The notes under the pieces: model-generated
What the model was told of the DNA's origin: nothing
The model's input: the letters and a program-made list of their open reading frames with translations, nothing else
The model's database searches: none
DNA from: Brenneria sp. hezel4-2-4
GTDB lineage: Bacteria > Pseudomonadota > Gammaproteobacteria > Enterobacterales > Enterobacteriaceae
Assembly (NCBI RefSeq): GCF_013155275.1
Contig: NZ_JABJXS010000006.1
Location: forward strand, 164,798 to 228,797
Length of the DNA: 64,000 bases
Direction: 5' to 3'
Shown: one piece after another, positions 29,634 to 40,824 of the stretch
How positions within the stretch are numbered: position 1 is the stretch's first letter
Layout of the letters: each line of letters opens with the position of its first letter
Program-made: the position numbers and the translations under genes

Positions 29634-30146
29634 ATGAACACACCAAGAATTCCCATCGCTCACCATCAGGCGGTGATGCGCTGCCTGCGTGACAAACTCC
29701 GGTTGGCTAATCTTGCCCTGAACACACATTATCCTGAACCTGCCGTAAACTATCAGCAGCGCGGCTCTACCGCGGGAAGCGCCTGGCTGCAACACTGGGA
29801 AATCCGGCTGAATCCGGTTTTGTTACAGGAAAATCAGCAGAGTTTTGTTGATGAAGTCGTGCCCCATGAGCTTGCTCATCTGCTGGTCTTCGCCCGCTTT
29901 GGAAAAGTCGCGCCACACGGAAAAGAGTGGCGATGGATGATGGAAGAGGTGTTGCAGACTCCCGCCAGACGAACCCATCGCTTTGCCGTGAAATCCGTCC
30001 AGGGGAAAACCTTCCCTTACCAGTGCGGCTGTCGGCAGCATGAATTAAGCGTACGCCGCCATAATCGTGTGCTGCGGGGCGAAACAGAATATCGCTGTCG
30101 ACACTGCGGCAGAATGTTACATTTCATCGTAACAAACTCTATTTAA
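29634..30146 (+). CDS. sprT: SprT-family zinc protein
   Basis: A 170-residue protein with the zinc-protease signature VPHELAHLL (HExxH) and a C-terminal zinc-ribbon (CGCRQHEL, then YRCRHCG). It is related to eukaryotic Spartan DNA-protein crosslink proteases; the function of bacterial SprT is not well defined. The start [15 protein letters not shown] matches E. coli, so an in-frame TTG 12 codons upstream is not used. Gene order metK-sprT-endA matches E. coli apart from galP, which is absent here. Confidence 0.92.
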   Translation: MNTPRIPIAHHQAVMRCLRDKLRLANLALNTHYPEPAVNYQQRGSTAGSAWLQHWEIRLNPVLLQENQQSFVDEVVPHELAHLLVFARFGKVAPHGKEWRWMMEEVLQTPARRTHRFAVKSVQGKTFPYQCGCRQHELSVRRHNRVLRGETEYRCRHCGRMLHFIVTNSI

Positions 30147-30242
30147 AAGAAAATTCTCAGTTTAAAAAACTGCTTTTGCATTTGCCTGCCGAAGTGACAT
30201 CCGGTAGTCTGCCAGCTTTATTGCTGTGGGTAATTTTGGAAT

Positions 30243-30941
30243 ATGCTACGCAAAACACTCGTTATCGTATCTGTGGGGCTTGGTCTGGTTTCCGCCACGG
30301 CCTTTAGTCAGAATATCAATAATTTCACTCAGGCCAAGGCGGCGGCGGCGGTGGTGAACCAGGGCGCTCCGGGTTCATTTTACTGCGGCTGTGAAATCAA
30401 ATGGCAGGGGAAAAAAGGGATTCCCGATCTCGCTTCCTGCGGTTATCAGGTAAGAAAAAACGAGCTGCGCGCCAACCGCATTGAATGGGAGCATGTCGTT
30501 CCCGCCTGGCAGTTCGGCCACCAGCGTCAGTGTTGGCAAAATGGCGGAAGAAAAAACTGTAGTAAAGATCCGGTATACCGTGAAATGGAAATCGACTTGC
30601 ATAACCTGCAACCCGCCATCGGCGAGGTGAACGGCGATCGCGGCAATTTCATGTACAGTCAATGGAATAGCCCGGCGACGCAGTACGGCCAATGTGAGAT
30701 GAAAATCGACTTTAAAAACAAGTTGGCGGAGCCGCCTGCCCGCGCCCGCGGCGCCATCGCCCGTACCTATTTTTACATGCGCGACCGCTACCAGTTGCGT
30801 TTATCCAGCCAGCAAACCCGACTGTTTGAAGCATGGAATAAACAATTCCCGGTCACGCAATGGGAGTGCACCCGCGACCGGCGCATCGCCGCTAAACAGG
30901 GGAATCACAATCCTTACGTTCAACAGGCTTGCCAGCAATAG
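30243..30941 (+). CDS. endA: Periplasmic endonuclease I
   Basis: Secreted non-specific double-strand DNA endonuclease. It has 232 residues, with a signal peptide ending near SATAFS. The catalytic beta-beta-alpha-metal region contains [14 protein letters not shown] (general-base His) and [17 protein letters not shown]. Eight cysteines are likely disulfide-bonded. Downstream genes rsmE and gshB run on the same strand as in E. coli. Confidence 0.95.
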   Translation: MLRKTLVIVSVGLGLVSATAFSQNINNFTQAKAAAAVVNQGAPGSFYCGCEIKWQGKKGIPDLASCGYQVRKNELRANRIEWEHVVPAWQFGHQRQCWQNGGRKNCSKDPVYREMEIDLHNLQPAIGEVNGDRGNFMYSQWNSPATQYGQCEMKIDFKNKLAEPPARARGAIARTYFYMRDRYQLRLSSQQTRLFEAWNKQFPVTQWECTRDRRIAAKQGNHNPYVQQACQQ

Positions 30942-31072
30942 CCTGTCTACCTACTATAGCCATTATCGTTGTTTATCTATAAGACCACCGTTGGACAGAC
31001 GGTGGTTTGCCTTTATTGGACCCCACGCGAGTCCGATTCAGATTAAAATAGGATTAAGGTCAGAACACCAGT

Positions 31073-31807
31073 ATGCGAATACCGCGCATTTTTCATCCCG
31101 AAACGCTGCCGCTCGCCGGTGGTGAAGTTGAACTGAGCGAAGACGCCGCCAATCATATCGGGCGAGTTTTGCGAATGAACAACGGCCAGCCGCTGCAATT
31201 ATTCGACGGCAGTAATCACGTCTTTGACGCCGAAATTGTTCAGGCGGGCAAAAAAAGTGTGCGCGTTCGCTTCACAGCAGGTAAGTTGGAAAATAAAGAG
31301 TCGCCGTTGCACCTGCATCTTGGGCAAGTCATGTCCCGTGGCGAAAAAATGGAATTCACCATTCAGAAATCCATTGAGCTGGGAGTGAATATCATTACTC
31401 CTCTGCTTTCTGAACGCTGCGGTGTAAAATTAGACGCCGACCGTCTGGAAAAGAAGATCGGTCAGTGGCAAAAAATTGCGATTGCGGCCTGCGAACAATG
31501 CGGTCGTAACCGCCTGCCGGAAGTGCGTCCTGTCATGACGTTGGAAAACTGGTGTGCGGAACAGGATGCGGGGTTAAAACTCAACCTGCACCCGCGGGCG
31601 ACGCAGAGCATTAACACCCTACCGTTGCCGGTAAATCAGGTTCGGCTGTTGATTGGCCCGGAGGGGGGGCTTTCCTCCAATGAAATTTCGATGACCTCAG
31701 AATACGGATTTACCGACATCCTTCTGGGGCCGCGCGTCTTGCGTACAGAAACCACCGCACTCACCGCCATTACCGCCTTACAGGTACGTTTCGGCGATCT
31801 GGGGTAA
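31073..31807 (+). CDS. rsmE: 16S rRNA m3U1498 methyltransferase RsmE
   Basis: SPOUT-class methyltransferase that methylates N3 of U1498 in 16S rRNA. It has 244 residues: an N-terminal PUA-like RNA-binding domain ([20 protein letters not shown]) and a C-terminal knotted SAM-binding domain with [13 protein letters not shown] and [16 protein letters not shown]. The stop is 10 bp before gshB, so they are probably co-transcribed. Confidence 0.96.
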   Translation: MRIPRIFHPETLPLAGGEVELSEDAANHIGRVLRMNNGQPLQLFDGSNHVFDAEIVQAGKKSVRVRFTAGKLENKESPLHLHLGQVMSRGEKMEFTIQKSIELGVNIITPLLSERCGVKLDADRLEKKIGQWQKIAIAACEQCGRNRLPEVRPVMTLENWCAEQDAGLKLNLHPRATQSINTLPLPVNQVRLLIGPEGGLSSNEISMTSEYGFTDILLGPRVLRTETTALTAITALQVRFGDLG

Positions 31808-31817
31808 AGGAGAAATA

Positions 31818-32777
31818 ATGATCAAACTCGGTATCGTGATGGATCCTATTGACGCCATCAATATCAAGAAAGACACCAGCTTCGCCATGCTGCTGGAAGC
31901 ACAGCGCCGCGGCTGGGAGCTGCATTATATGGAGATGAACGACCTCTATCTTCATGCGGGCGTTGCTCGCGCCACCACCCGTCGTCTGAACGTCCAGTAC
32001 GACTATGATGGCTGGTATGATTTCTCCGGCGAGCAGGACATCGCGCTGGAAGAACTGGATGTGATCCTGATGCGCAAAGATCCGCCGTTCGATACGGAGT
32101 TCATTTATGCCACCTATATCCTGGAACGCGCGGAAGAGAAAGGCACGCTGATCGTCAATAAACCGCAGAGCCTGCGCGACTGCAACGAAAAGCTGTTCAC
32201 CGCCTGGTTCCCGCATCTGACCCCGGATACCCTGGTTACCCGCAGTGCGGACAAGCTGCGTCAATTCCACCAGAAACACGGCGACGTGATCCTGAAGCCG
32301 CTGGACGGCATGGGCGGCGCGTCTATTTTCCGGCTGAAACAGGATGACGCCAACGTTTCGGTGATCATTGAAACGCTGACCGAACACGCCAGCCGTTACT
32401 GCATGGCGCAAAATTATCTGCCGGCGATTAAAGAGGGCGATAAGCGCGTACTGGTCGTCGACGGCGAGCCGGTTCCTTACTGCCTGGCGCGAATTCCCAA
32501 GAGTGGAGAAACCCGAGGCAATCTGGCCGCCGGAGGCCGGGGCGAAGCCCGTCCGCTGAGCGAAAGCGACTGGCAAATCGCCCGCGACGTTGCGCCGACG
32601 CTCAAGCGGAAAGGCCTGATTTTCGTTGGTCTGGATATCATCGGCGATCGGCTGACGGAAATTAACGTCACCAGCCCGACCTGTGTACGGGAGATTGAAG
32701 CCGCCTACCCGGATGTTTCCATCACCGGCATGCTGATGAATGCGATTGAAAAACGTCTGGCTGCGCGCAATAGCTGA
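31818..32777 (+). CDS. gshB: Glutathione synthetase
   Basis: ATP-grasp enzyme joining gamma-glutamylcysteine and glycine. It has 319 residues against 316 in E. coli. The motifs are KLGIVMDPIDAINIKKDTSFAM (N-domain), GDVILKPLDGMGGASIF (ATP lysine and glycine loop), and NVTSPTCVREIE (metal site). An AGGAG Shine-Dalgarno lies in the short gap after rsmE. Confidence 0.97.
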   Translation: MIKLGIVMDPIDAINIKKDTSFAMLLEAQRRGWELHYMEMNDLYLHAGVARATTRRLNVQYDYDGWYDFSGEQDIALEELDVILMRKDPPFDTEFIYATYILERAEEKGTLIVNKPQSLRDCNEKLFTAWFPHLTPDTLVTRSADKLRQFHQKHGDVILKPLDGMGGASIFRLKQDDANVSVIIETLTEHASRYCMAQNYLPAIKEGDKRVLVVDGEPVPYCLARIPKSGETRGNLAAGGRGEARPLSESDWQIARDVAPTLKRKGLIFVGLDIIGDRLTEINVTSPTCVREIEAAYPDVSITGMLMNAIEKRLAARNS

Positions 32778-32861
32778 TAGGCTTTCAACGCCCCCATCTC
32801 CGGTTCGTCTTTTCCTGGCGAGCCGATTATCAAACGCTGACAGGATCGATAAAAATACATA

Positions 32862-33425
32862 ATGAATTTACAGCATCACTTTCTCATTGCCATGCCAGCA
32901 CTTCAGGACCCGGTATTTAAACGTTCGGTGGTCTATATATGCGAACATAATGAAGACGGTGCCATGGGGTTGATCATCAACAAACCCATGGAACAGTTTA
33001 CTGTGGAAAATGTGCTGAAAAAGCTAAAGATAGATCCAGCGCCGCGCGATCCGTCAATCCGGCTGGACAAACCGGTTTTTGCCGGCGGACCGCTGGCGGA
33101 CGATCGCGGATTTATCCTGCATACGCCCTGCCCCGGTTTCGCCTCAAGCATCGCGATTTCGGAGGACACCATGATCACCACCTCGAAAGATGTGCTGGAG
33201 ACATTGGGAACCGCCGATCAGCCGAAAAATACGTTGGTCGCGCTGGGCTATTCCGCCTGGGACAAAGGCCAGCTCGAAAACGAACTGCTGGACAATGCCT
33301 GGCTGACCACGTCGGCGGACAAAGCGATCCTGTTTCACACGCCCATTGCTGAACGCTGGCGGGCGGCGGCGAAAAAACTGGGGGTGGATATCCATAATAT
33401 CGCCGCTGAAGCAGGACACGCCTGA
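32862..33425 (+). CDS. yqgE: YqgE/AlgH family protein
   Basis: A 187-residue UPF0301 protein beginning [42 protein letters not shown], the family hallmark. Its function is unproven; AlgH homologues affect alginate or stress phenotypes in Pseudomonas. Its stop overlaps the ruvX start by one base (TGATG), so the two are translationally linked. Confidence 0.94.
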   Translation: MNLQHHFLIAMPALQDPVFKRSVVYICEHNEDGAMGLIINKPMEQFTVENVLKKLKIDPAPRDPSIRLDKPVFAGGPLADDRGFILHTPCPGFASSIAISEDTMITTSKDVLETLGTADQPKNTLVALGYSAWDKGQLENELLDNAWLTTSADKAILFHTPIAERWRAAAKKLGVDIHNIAAEAGHA

Positions 33426-33847
33426 TGGCCAGTCGGACCATTCTGGCCTTTGATTTCGGCACCAAAAGCATCGGCGTTGCTATCGGACAGGAAATCACCC
33501 GCACGGCTCGTCCGCTGACGTCATTTAAAGCGCAGGACGGCATACCCGACTGGCAAAAAGTCGAAAAGCTGTTGTCAGAGTGGCAACCGGCGCTGGTTGT
33601 GGTGGGTTTGCCGCTGAATATGGATGGTACGGAGCAGCCGCTTACCGCCAGGGCGCGAAAATTCGCCAATCGTCTGCACGGCCGTTTCGGCGTACAAATT
33701 GCCCTGCATGACGAACGACTGAGCACGGTAGAAGCCCGTGCCGGCCTGTTTGAACGCGGCGGTTTCCGCGCGTTGGATAAAGGCAGCGTGGATGCGGCGT
33801 CCGCCGTCATTATTCTGGAAAGCTGGTTCGAAGGGCAAAGTCAGTAA
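33425..33847 (+). CDS. ruvX: RuvX/YqgF Holliday junction resolvase-like nuclease
   Basis: A 140-residue RNase H-fold protein with [13 protein letters not shown] (catalytic Asp), [14 protein letters not shown], and [13 protein letters not shown] with the C-terminal acidic residue in [13 protein letters not shown]. In E. coli YqgF is essential and takes part in 16S rRNA 5' end maturation. It ends the gshB-yqgE-ruvX run. Its convergent neighbour is fbp, which is distant in E. coli, so this is a synteny break. Confidence 0.95.
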   Translation: MASRTILAFDFGTKSIGVAIGQEITRTARPLTSFKAQDGIPDWQKVEKLLSEWQPALVVVGLPLNMDGTEQPLTARARKFANRLHGRFGVQIALHDERLSTVEARAGLFERGGFRALDKGSVDAASAVIILESWFEGQSQ

Positions 33848-33944
33848 AGGAATAACGGTTTGGCATCAGTGCGCCTCTGATTGCGGGGCACACTGACGAA
33901 CGCTCGGTCTTTCTCAGTTAAGCTAAATCAGACGACAACGCCAG

Positions 33945-34949
33945 TTACTCATCCGGGAACTCACGGATAAAACGCTCAACGTCATTGACCATCGATTCCG
34001 TCCCCACAAAGAAAGGCGAACGCTGGTGCAGCTTCTGCGGCATGATGTCCAGAATACGGTTTTTGCCGTCGCTGGCTTTACCGCCCGCCTGCTCCGCCAG
34101 AAACGCCATCGGGTTGCATTCATACAGCAAACGCAGCTTGCCTTTCGGGTAGCTCGCCGTGCTCGGATAGAGATAAATCCCGCCTTTCAACAGGTTACGA
34201 TGAAAATCAGCGACCAGCGAACCAATATAACGTGAGGTATAAGGGCGCAGCGTCGATTCGTCCTGTTCCTGACAGTATTTAATGTATTTCTTCACGCCCA
34301 GAGGAAACTTGATGTAATTCCCCTCGTTAATCGAGTACATGTTCCCTTTTTCCGGGAAATGAACTCTTTCATGCGACAGGCAGAACACGCCAAGAGACGG
34401 ATCGTAGGTAAACGCATGCACGCCGTGCCCCGTGGTGTACACCAGCATGGTGGACGATCCATAAACAATGTAGCCTGCGGCGACTTGCTTATTACCCGGT
34501 TGCAGGAAGTCGTCTTCCGTTACCGAGCTTCCCAGGGGGGTAATACGGCGGTAGATAGAGAAGATGGTGCCGACGGAGACGTTAACATCAATATTGGAAG
34601 AGCCATCCAGCGGATCCATCAACACGACATATTTCGCGTTTTCCGCCCGATCGCCTTCAAAGATAACTATTTCATCCTCTTCTTCAGAGGCTATGCCCGC
34701 AACCTCACCGCGCGCTTTTAAAGCGGCTTTCAATTTTTCATTGGCATACAGATCAAGCTTCATCTGTACTTCGCCCTGAATATTGGAAATGCCGCTGGTT
34801 CCCAGGATATCAACCAGACCCGCTTTGTTAATATCGCGGTGGATGATTTTGGCACCCAGTTTAATCGCTGACAGCAGCGCGGTAAGCTCACCGGTGGCAT
34901 GAGAGAAATCGTGCTGTTTTTCGACGATAAATTCGCCTAACGTTTTCAT
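33945..34949 (-). CDS. fbp: Class I fructose-1,6-bisphosphatase
   Basis: Gluconeogenic phosphatase, metal-dependent and AMP-inhibited. The start [15 protein letters not shown] (34949) gives 334 residues and matches E. coli (332); an in-frame ATG 13 codons upstream is rejected. The metal-binding motif [26 protein letters not shown] and the [12 protein letters not shown] acidic loop are intact. It is divergent from mpl, as in E. coli. Confidence 0.97.
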   Translation of the reverse strand: MKTLGEFIVEKQHDFSHATGELTALLSAIKLGAKIIHRDINKAGLVDILGTSGISNIQGEVQMKLDLYANEKLKAALKARGEVAGIASEEEDEIVIFEGDRAENAKYVVLMDPLDGSSNIDVNVSVGTIFSIYRRITPLGSSVTEDDFLQPGNKQVAAGYIVYGSSTMLVYTTGHGVHAFTYDPSLGVFCLSHERVHFPEKGNMYSINEGNYIKFPLGVKKYIKYCQEQDESTLRPYTSRYIGSLVADFHRNLLKGGIYLYPSTASYPKGKLRLLYECNPMAFLAEQAGGKASDGKNRILDIMPQKLHQRSPFFVGTESMVNDVERFIREFPDE

Positions 34950-35117
34950 AACACTATTCCAGAGTCTACGGATGAAAAGCGGTTCCATTTATACACCGCC
35001 AACGTTTTCGCATGCAGTGTAGCCCAAAGAGAAAGTGAGTACCTAGTCAAATCCATTTCTTATGATGGTTTCATAGGGTTAGAATGTGCGCAGACTCACT
35101 GTATAGATGGAAACTGT

Positions 35118-36503
35118 ATGCGCATTCATATTTTAGGCATCTGCGGCACCTTTATGGGCGGCCTGGCGATGTTGGCCCGTTCATTAGGGCATCAGGTAAC
35201 GGGTTCAGATGCGAACGTCTATCCCCCCATGAGCACTTTACTGGAAGAACAGGGGATCACGTTGATTCAGGGATATGATCCTGCGCAGCTCGATCCCGCC
35301 CCCGATCTGATTATTGTGGGCAATGCGATGACGCGCGGAAATCCTTGCGTTGAAACCATGCTGGAACAAGGGCTGCCGTATGTGTCCGGTCCGCAATGGC
35401 TGCATGATTATGTCTTGCGCGATCGTTGGGTGATCGCGGTCGCCGGTACGCACGGCAAAACCACCACGGCGGGAATGGTCGCCTGGATCCTGGAGGATTG
35501 CGGCTACCAGCCCGGTTTCGTGATTGGCGGCGTCCCCGGAAACTTTACGGTCTCGGCCCGTTTAGGCGACAGCCCGTTTATGGTGGTCGAAGCAGACGAA
35601 TATGACTGCGCCTTTTTTGATAAACGATCTAAATTCGTCCATTACAGCCCGCGCACGCTCATTCTCAACAATCTTGAATTCGATCACGCCGATATCTTCG
35701 ATGATCTGAAAGCCATCCAGAAACAGTTCCATCATCTTGTCCGTTTGGTTCCCGGCAGTGGGAAAATTATCCTGCCCGCCAATGATATTCACCTCAAGCA
35801 AACCATGGCGATGGGGTGCTGGAGCGAGCAGGAACTGGTGGGCGAAGACGGTGTCTGGAACGCCAGGAAAGTCTCGACGGATGCCAGTCAGTATCAGGTT
35901 TACCTGAATGGCGAGCAGGTTGGTGAAGTGCAATGGAGTCTGGTTGGCGAACACAATATGCACAACGGCTTGATGGCTATTGCCGCGGCCCATCACGTTG
36001 GGGTTCTGCCCGCCGATGCCTGCCGTGCGCTGGGGGGATTTATCAATGCCCGCCGCCGTCTTGAATTACGCGGTACGGCACACGGCGTCGCCGTCTACGA
36101 CGATTTCGCTCACCACCCTACGGCGATCCTGGCGACACTGGCCGCGTTACGCAGCAAAGTCGGCGGAACCGCCCGCATTCTGGCGGTACTCGAACCGCGC
36201 TCCAACACCATGAAGATGGGGATGTGCAAAAACGAACTTGCGCCGTCACTGGGTCGCGCCGACGAAGTCTTTCTATTCCAGCCGCAGCATATTCCCTGGC
36301 AGGTTGCCGAAGTCGCGGAATCCTGCGTACAGCCCGCACACTGGAACGCCGACATCGACACGCTGGTCGATATGATTGTGAAAGCGGCGCAGCCGGGCGA
36401 TCATATACTGGTGATGAGTAACGGCGGGTTCAGCAACATCCATAATAAGCTACTGGATGCATTGCAAAATAAAGCCCGTGCGGAAATTGCCGCGGGCAAA
36501 TGA
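35118..36503 (+). CDS. mpl: Murein peptide ligase Mpl
   Basis: Recycles cell-wall tripeptide by joining it to UDP-MurNAc. It has 461 residues of the Mur ligase family. The N-terminal UDP-binding GICGTFMGGLAMLARSLGHQVTGSD, the ATP loop AGTHGKTTTAGMVAW, and the central FDHADIFDDL motif are visible. A terminator at 36512 follows. Confidence 0.97.
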   Translation: MRIHILGICGTFMGGLAMLARSLGHQVTGSDANVYPPMSTLLEEQGITLIQGYDPAQLDPAPDLIIVGNAMTRGNPCVETMLEQGLPYVSGPQWLHDYVLRDRWVIAVAGTHGKTTTAGMVAWILEDCGYQPGFVIGGVPGNFTVSARLGDSPFMVVEADEYDCAFFDKRSKFVHYSPRTLILNNLEFDHADIFDDLKAIQKQFHHLVRLVPGSGKIILPANDIHLKQTMAMGCWSEQELVGEDGVWNARKVSTDASQYQVYLNGEQVGEVQWSLVGEHNMHNGLMAIAAAHHVGVLPADACRALGGFINARRRLELRGTAHGVAVYDDFAHHPTAILATLAALRSKVGGTARILAVLEPRSNTMKMGMCKNELAPSLGRADEVFLFQPQHIPWQVAEVAESCVQPAHWNADIDTLVDMIVKAAQPGDHILVMSNGGFSNIHNKLLDALQNKARAEIAAGK

Positions 36504-36511
36504 GAAACAGC

Positions 36512-36539
36512 AAAAAGGACGGAAACCCGTCCTTTTTTA
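36512..36539 (+). terminator. Intrinsic terminator after mpl
   Basis: AAGGACGG-AAAC-CCGTCCTT followed by TTTTA, starting 9 bp beyond the mpl stop. Confidence 0.9.
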
Positions 36540-36599
36540 TGCTTTGCCTTCCAGCTCGTTAAAATCGCTCAGCGACTTATGAACCGGGGCTAAGTCCGT

Positions 36600-37931
<1,332 letters not shown>

Positions 37932-37963
37932 CTAACATCTCATCTGCTCGCTTTCAGTACTTT

Positions 37964-37979
37964 TAGCATACGTTTGCGC
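37964..37979. promoter_or_regulatory. PurR box before purA
   Basis: TAGCATACGTTTGCGC matches 12 of 16 bases of the PurR operator ACGCAAACGTTTGCGT and has the central ACGT core. E. coli purA is a PurR target. Confidence 0.6.
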
Positions 37980-37997
37980 ACATTTTTCAGATGAATT

Positions 37998-38198
37998 TTA
38001 ACTGCCTATCCGGCTACGCAACATATAGTAGATCACGCATCCGGCAACCACTATTCCGCCCCCGAAACGCCGTAATGTGTTATCAGGCAACTGCGCCATT
38101 GCCAGAATCATACGCCGCCAGATACGGGGAAACAGTAACGGCCCCAACCCTTCGATAATCAACACCAGCCCCAAAGCTATCCACACGGTTGTATTCAT
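37998..38198 (-). CDS. yjeT: DUF2065 small membrane protein YjeT
   Basis: A 66-residue protein with two hydrophobic segments (TVWIALGLVLIIEGLGPLLF and FGGGIVVAGCVIYYML) separated by a positively charged loop and the LPDNTLRRFGGG motif. The start at MNTTVWIALG matches E. coli YjeT (65 residues) and has GGAG six bases upstream; the longer frame reads into repeat DNA. The function is unknown. It lies between hflC and purA as in E. coli. Confidence 0.9.
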   Translation of the reverse strand: MNTTVWIALGLVLIIEGLGPLLFPRIWRRMILAMAQLPDNTLRRFGGGIVVAGCVIYYMLRSRIGS

Positions 38199-38206
38199 AA
38201 GAACTC

Positions 38207-38276
38207 CATAAAAAATCGCCGGGGCGATTTTCAACGTCGCTTGCGACGGCCCGCAGGGTGGCGGGCAGAAGCCCGT
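38207..38276. repeat. Tandem palindromic repeat, copy 1 (70 bp)
   Basis: It begins CATAAAAAATCGCC and ends AGCCCGT. It contains the palindromes AAATCGCC/GGCGATTT and CGTCGC/GCGACG, then a GCGGGC/GCCCGT-type pair. It forms a head-to-tail array with copies 2 and 3. Confidence 0.9.
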
Positions 38277-38349
38277 CATAAAAAATCGCCGGGAGCGATT
38301 TTAAACGTCGCTTTCGACGGCCCAAAGGGTGACGGGCAGGATAGCCCGT
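38277..38349. repeat. Tandem palindromic repeat, copy 2 (73 bp)
   Basis: The same unit with small changes: GGGAGCG in place of GGGGCG, CTTTCG in place of CTTGCG, and a longer AGGATA loop. The differences mean the copies are not a very recent duplication or have drifted. Confidence 0.9.
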
Positions 38350-38420
38350 CATAAAAAATCGCCGGGGCGATTTTCAACGTCGCTTGCGACGGCCCAAAGG
38401 GTGACGGGCTTCCAGCCCGT
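38350..38420. repeat. Tandem palindromic repeat, copy 3 (71 bp)
   Basis: Nearly identical to copy 1 in the first half and to copy 2 in the middle. It abuts the hflC terminator, which begins with the same CATAAAAAA sequence. Confidence 0.9.
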
Positions 38421-38423
38421 CAT

Positions 38424-38449
38424 AAAAAAAGCCCGTAAGATACGGGCTT
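38424..38449 (-). terminator. Intrinsic terminator after hflC
   Basis: On the minus strand AAGCCCGTA-TCT-TACGGGCTT is followed by TTTTT, 26 bp past the hflC stop. It would separate yjeT from the hfl series unless read through. Confidence 0.85.
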
Positions 38450-38474
38450 GAAGTCAGCTTGATCAAGCTAATGA

Positions 38475-39464
38475 TTAACGACGGAGAGTTGTATCCGGCG
38501 ATTTCATATAGCGGAAGAAATCGCTGTCCGGACTCAACACCATGACATCCTGATTAGAGCTGAAGCTGCTTTCATACGCACGCAGGCTACGAATGAAGGA
38601 GTAGAAATCAGGATCCTCGCTAAAGGCCTGGGCAAACAGTTTCGCTGCTTCCGCATCGCCTTCACCACGGGAAATACGTCCCTGGCGCTCAGCTTCCGCC
38701 AGCGTACGGGTTACCTCGTAGTCCGCCGTCGCTTTTAACTTCTCAGCCTCTTCCTGGCCTTGCGAACGGTGACGACGCGCTACCGCTTCACGCTCTGCAC
38801 GCATACGTTGGTAGATGGCGTCAGACACTTCGGTCGGCAGGTTGATCTGCTTGATCCGCACATCGATAACTTCGATACCCAGCGCAGCCATGCTGTTCGG
38901 GTTAACGTGCGGCTGGGCGCCGGTCGTTTCCTCTGCAACACGCGCCGCGGCCGAAGCAATCGCGTTATCCGCTTCCGTCGTCTCACCCGTCCCGGTATTC
39001 AATGCTTCACGCACATCGGTCATTAACTGCCCGCGGGAATCGGTAACGATACCTTTCAAATCCAGACGACCAATCTCAGAACGCAGACGGTCGCTGAATT
39101 TACGTTTCAACAGGACTTCCGCCTGAGAAACATCACCACCGCCGGTCGCCAGATAATAGCGGCTGAAATCACTAATCCGCCATTTGATATAGGAATCAAT
39201 GATCAGGTCTTTCTGCTCTTTGGTGATAAAGCGATCGGCCTGGTTTTCCATGGTCTGAATACGCGCATCCAACATCTTCACCGAATCTATGAACGGAATT
39301 TTAAACTGCAATCCCGGAGCATAAATCAGCGGTTTGTTTTCATCATCGCGCAACACTTTGCCAAAACGCATAACGATGCCACGCTGGCCTTCCTGCACCA
39401 CGAACAGTGACGCATAGACCACCATCAGTACCAGGATCAGGATAAATAGTAAGGGCTTACGCAT
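38475..39464 (-). CDS. hflC: HflC, SPFH-family modulator of FtsH
   Basis: Inner-membrane SPFH protein that with HflK forms a large cage around FtsH and tunes proteolysis. It has 329 residues: an N-terminal membrane segment (LLFILILVLMVVYASLFVV), then the SPFH domain (EGQRGIVMRFGKV) with a long helical coiled-coil region rich in E/R/A (REAVARRHRSQGQEEAEKLKATADYEV). hflK lies 3 bp upstream. Confidence 0.96.
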   Translation of the reverse strand: MRKPLLFILILVLMVVYASLFVVQEGQRGIVMRFGKVLRDDENKPLIYAPGLQFKIPFIDSVKMLDARIQTMENQADRFITKEQKDLIIDSYIKWRISDFSRYYLATGGGDVSQAEVLLKRKFSDRLRSEIGRLDLKGIVTDSRGQLMTDVREALNTGTGETTEADNAIASAAARVAEETTGAQPHVNPNSMAALGIEVIDVRIKQINLPTEVSDAIYQRMRAEREAVARRHRSQGQEEAEKLKATADYEVTRTLAEAERQGRISRGEGDAEAAKLFAQAFSEDPDFYSFIRSLRAYESSFSSNQDVMVLSPDSDFFRYMKSPDTTLRR

Positions 39465-39467
39465 TGA

Positions 39468-40733
39468 TTATTCTCTCCCTACTCGAGTGATGTCATCACG
39501 CTGCGCATTTGCTCTGCGCTGATCCATGATATTTCCGTTGTTGCTGCTTCGCGTCTGATTGGTGTTAGCGCCGCTGTTGCCCGATGTGGCAGGCAAACGC
39601 AGTGGGTTGGCGCTACTGCTGTTGTTGCTTTGCGGATTTTCGCCGCTGTTTGATCCGCGCAACATTTGATCCAACGGCAATACCATCAGGTTGCCGCCTT
39701 TATCATTAACCAGCACCTTACGGGTATGGCTCAGCACTCGCTCCATGGTTTCGATATACAGACGCTCACGCGTGATCTCAGGCGCGGCTTTATATTCCGG
39801 CAACACTCTGGCAAAACGGGCGACTTCACCCTGAGCTTCCAGAACGGTACGAGTTTTATAAGCGCGAGCCTCTTCCAGAATACGCTGAGCCTGACCGTTG
39901 GCGCGCGGCTGAACCTCGTTGGCATAGGCTTCCGCTTCACGAATATATTGCTGCTCGTTTTCACGCGCGGCAATGGCGTCGTCGAACGCCGCCTTCACCT
40001 CTTCCGGCGGACGCGCCGCCTGGAAGTTGACGTCCAGCAAGGTGATACCCATGTTGTACGGACGCACCGTTTCTTCCAGTACGCGCTGGGTGTCGGTACG
40101 CACGATGGTCCGGCCTTCAGTCAGGATCTTATCCATGGTGTATTTACCGATCACGCCGCGCAACGCGCTGTCCGTCGCCTGACGCAAGCTATCATCCGCA
40201 TTGGTCACGCTGAACAGATAACGTTCCGGTTCCGTCACACGATACTGGACGTTCATTTCGACGCGAACCACGTTCTCATCCGATGTCAACATCACGCCAG
40301 ACGTTGCCAGTTCACGCACCGACTCCACGTTAACGGCTCTGACAGAGTCGATAAACGTCGGCTTCCAGTTAAGGCCGGGCTCAACCTGATGGCTGAATTT
40401 ACCAAAGCGTGTTACCACGCCCCGTTCCGCCTCTTTGATGGTATAGAAACCGCTGGCGGCCCAGATGACGACAGCCGCAACCGCGACAATACCGACCACC
40501 CGCCCGCCAAGGCCGGAACCGCCCGAAGTCCCGCTGTTGCCGGAACCCGTGCCCTTTCCTCCTCCCAGATCGCTGAGTTTTTTGCTCAGTTTACGGAAGA
40601 TATCGTCCAAATCCGGTGGCCCCTGATCTCGGCCGCCTTTATTATTACTTCCGCCAGAGTTGCCGCTATTGTTATTGCTGCTCCCCCACGGGTCGCGGTC
40701 CTGTCCGTTATTACCGGGCTGATTCCACGCCAT
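39468..40733 (-). CDS. hflK: HflK, SPFH-family modulator of FtsH
   Basis: Partner of HflC. It has 421 residues. The N-terminal 75 residues are Gly/Asn/Ser/Asp-rich (cytoplasmic), then comes a membrane segment (VVGIVAVAAVVIWAASGFYTI) and the SPFH domain beginning KEAERGVVTRFGKF. The C-terminal tail after about residue 355 is again low-complexity Asn/Ser-rich. It begins 3 bp from hflC and belongs to the hfq-hflX-hflK-hflC series. Confidence 0.96.
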   Translation of the reverse strand: MAWNQPGNNGQDRDPWGSSNNNSGNSGGSNNKGGRDQGPPDLDDIFRKLSKKLSDLGGGKGTGSGNSGTSGGSGLGGRVVGIVAVAAVVIWAASGFYTIKEAERGVVTRFGKFSHQVEPGLNWKPTFIDSVRAVNVESVRELATSGVMLTSDENVVRVEMNVQYRVTEPERYLFSVTNADDSLRQATDSALRGVIGKYTMDKILTEGRTIVRTDTQRVLEETVRPYNMGITLLDVNFQAARPPEEVKAAFDDAIAARENEQQYIREAEAYANEVQPRANGQAQRILEEARAYKTRTVLEAQGEVARFARVLPEYKAAPEITRERLYIETMERVLSHTRKVLVNDKGGNLMVLPLDQMLRGSNSGENPQSNNSSSANPLRLPATSGNSGANTNQTRSSNNGNIMDQRRANAQRDDITRVGRE

Positions 40734-40824
40734 GTTTTAGCTCCATTCTTTATGATAGGTGTTCTTCAGGTTCAATATCCCAGAGTCCGTCAGACTATTT
40801 CGCCATTCAGACAATATCTGCCAG

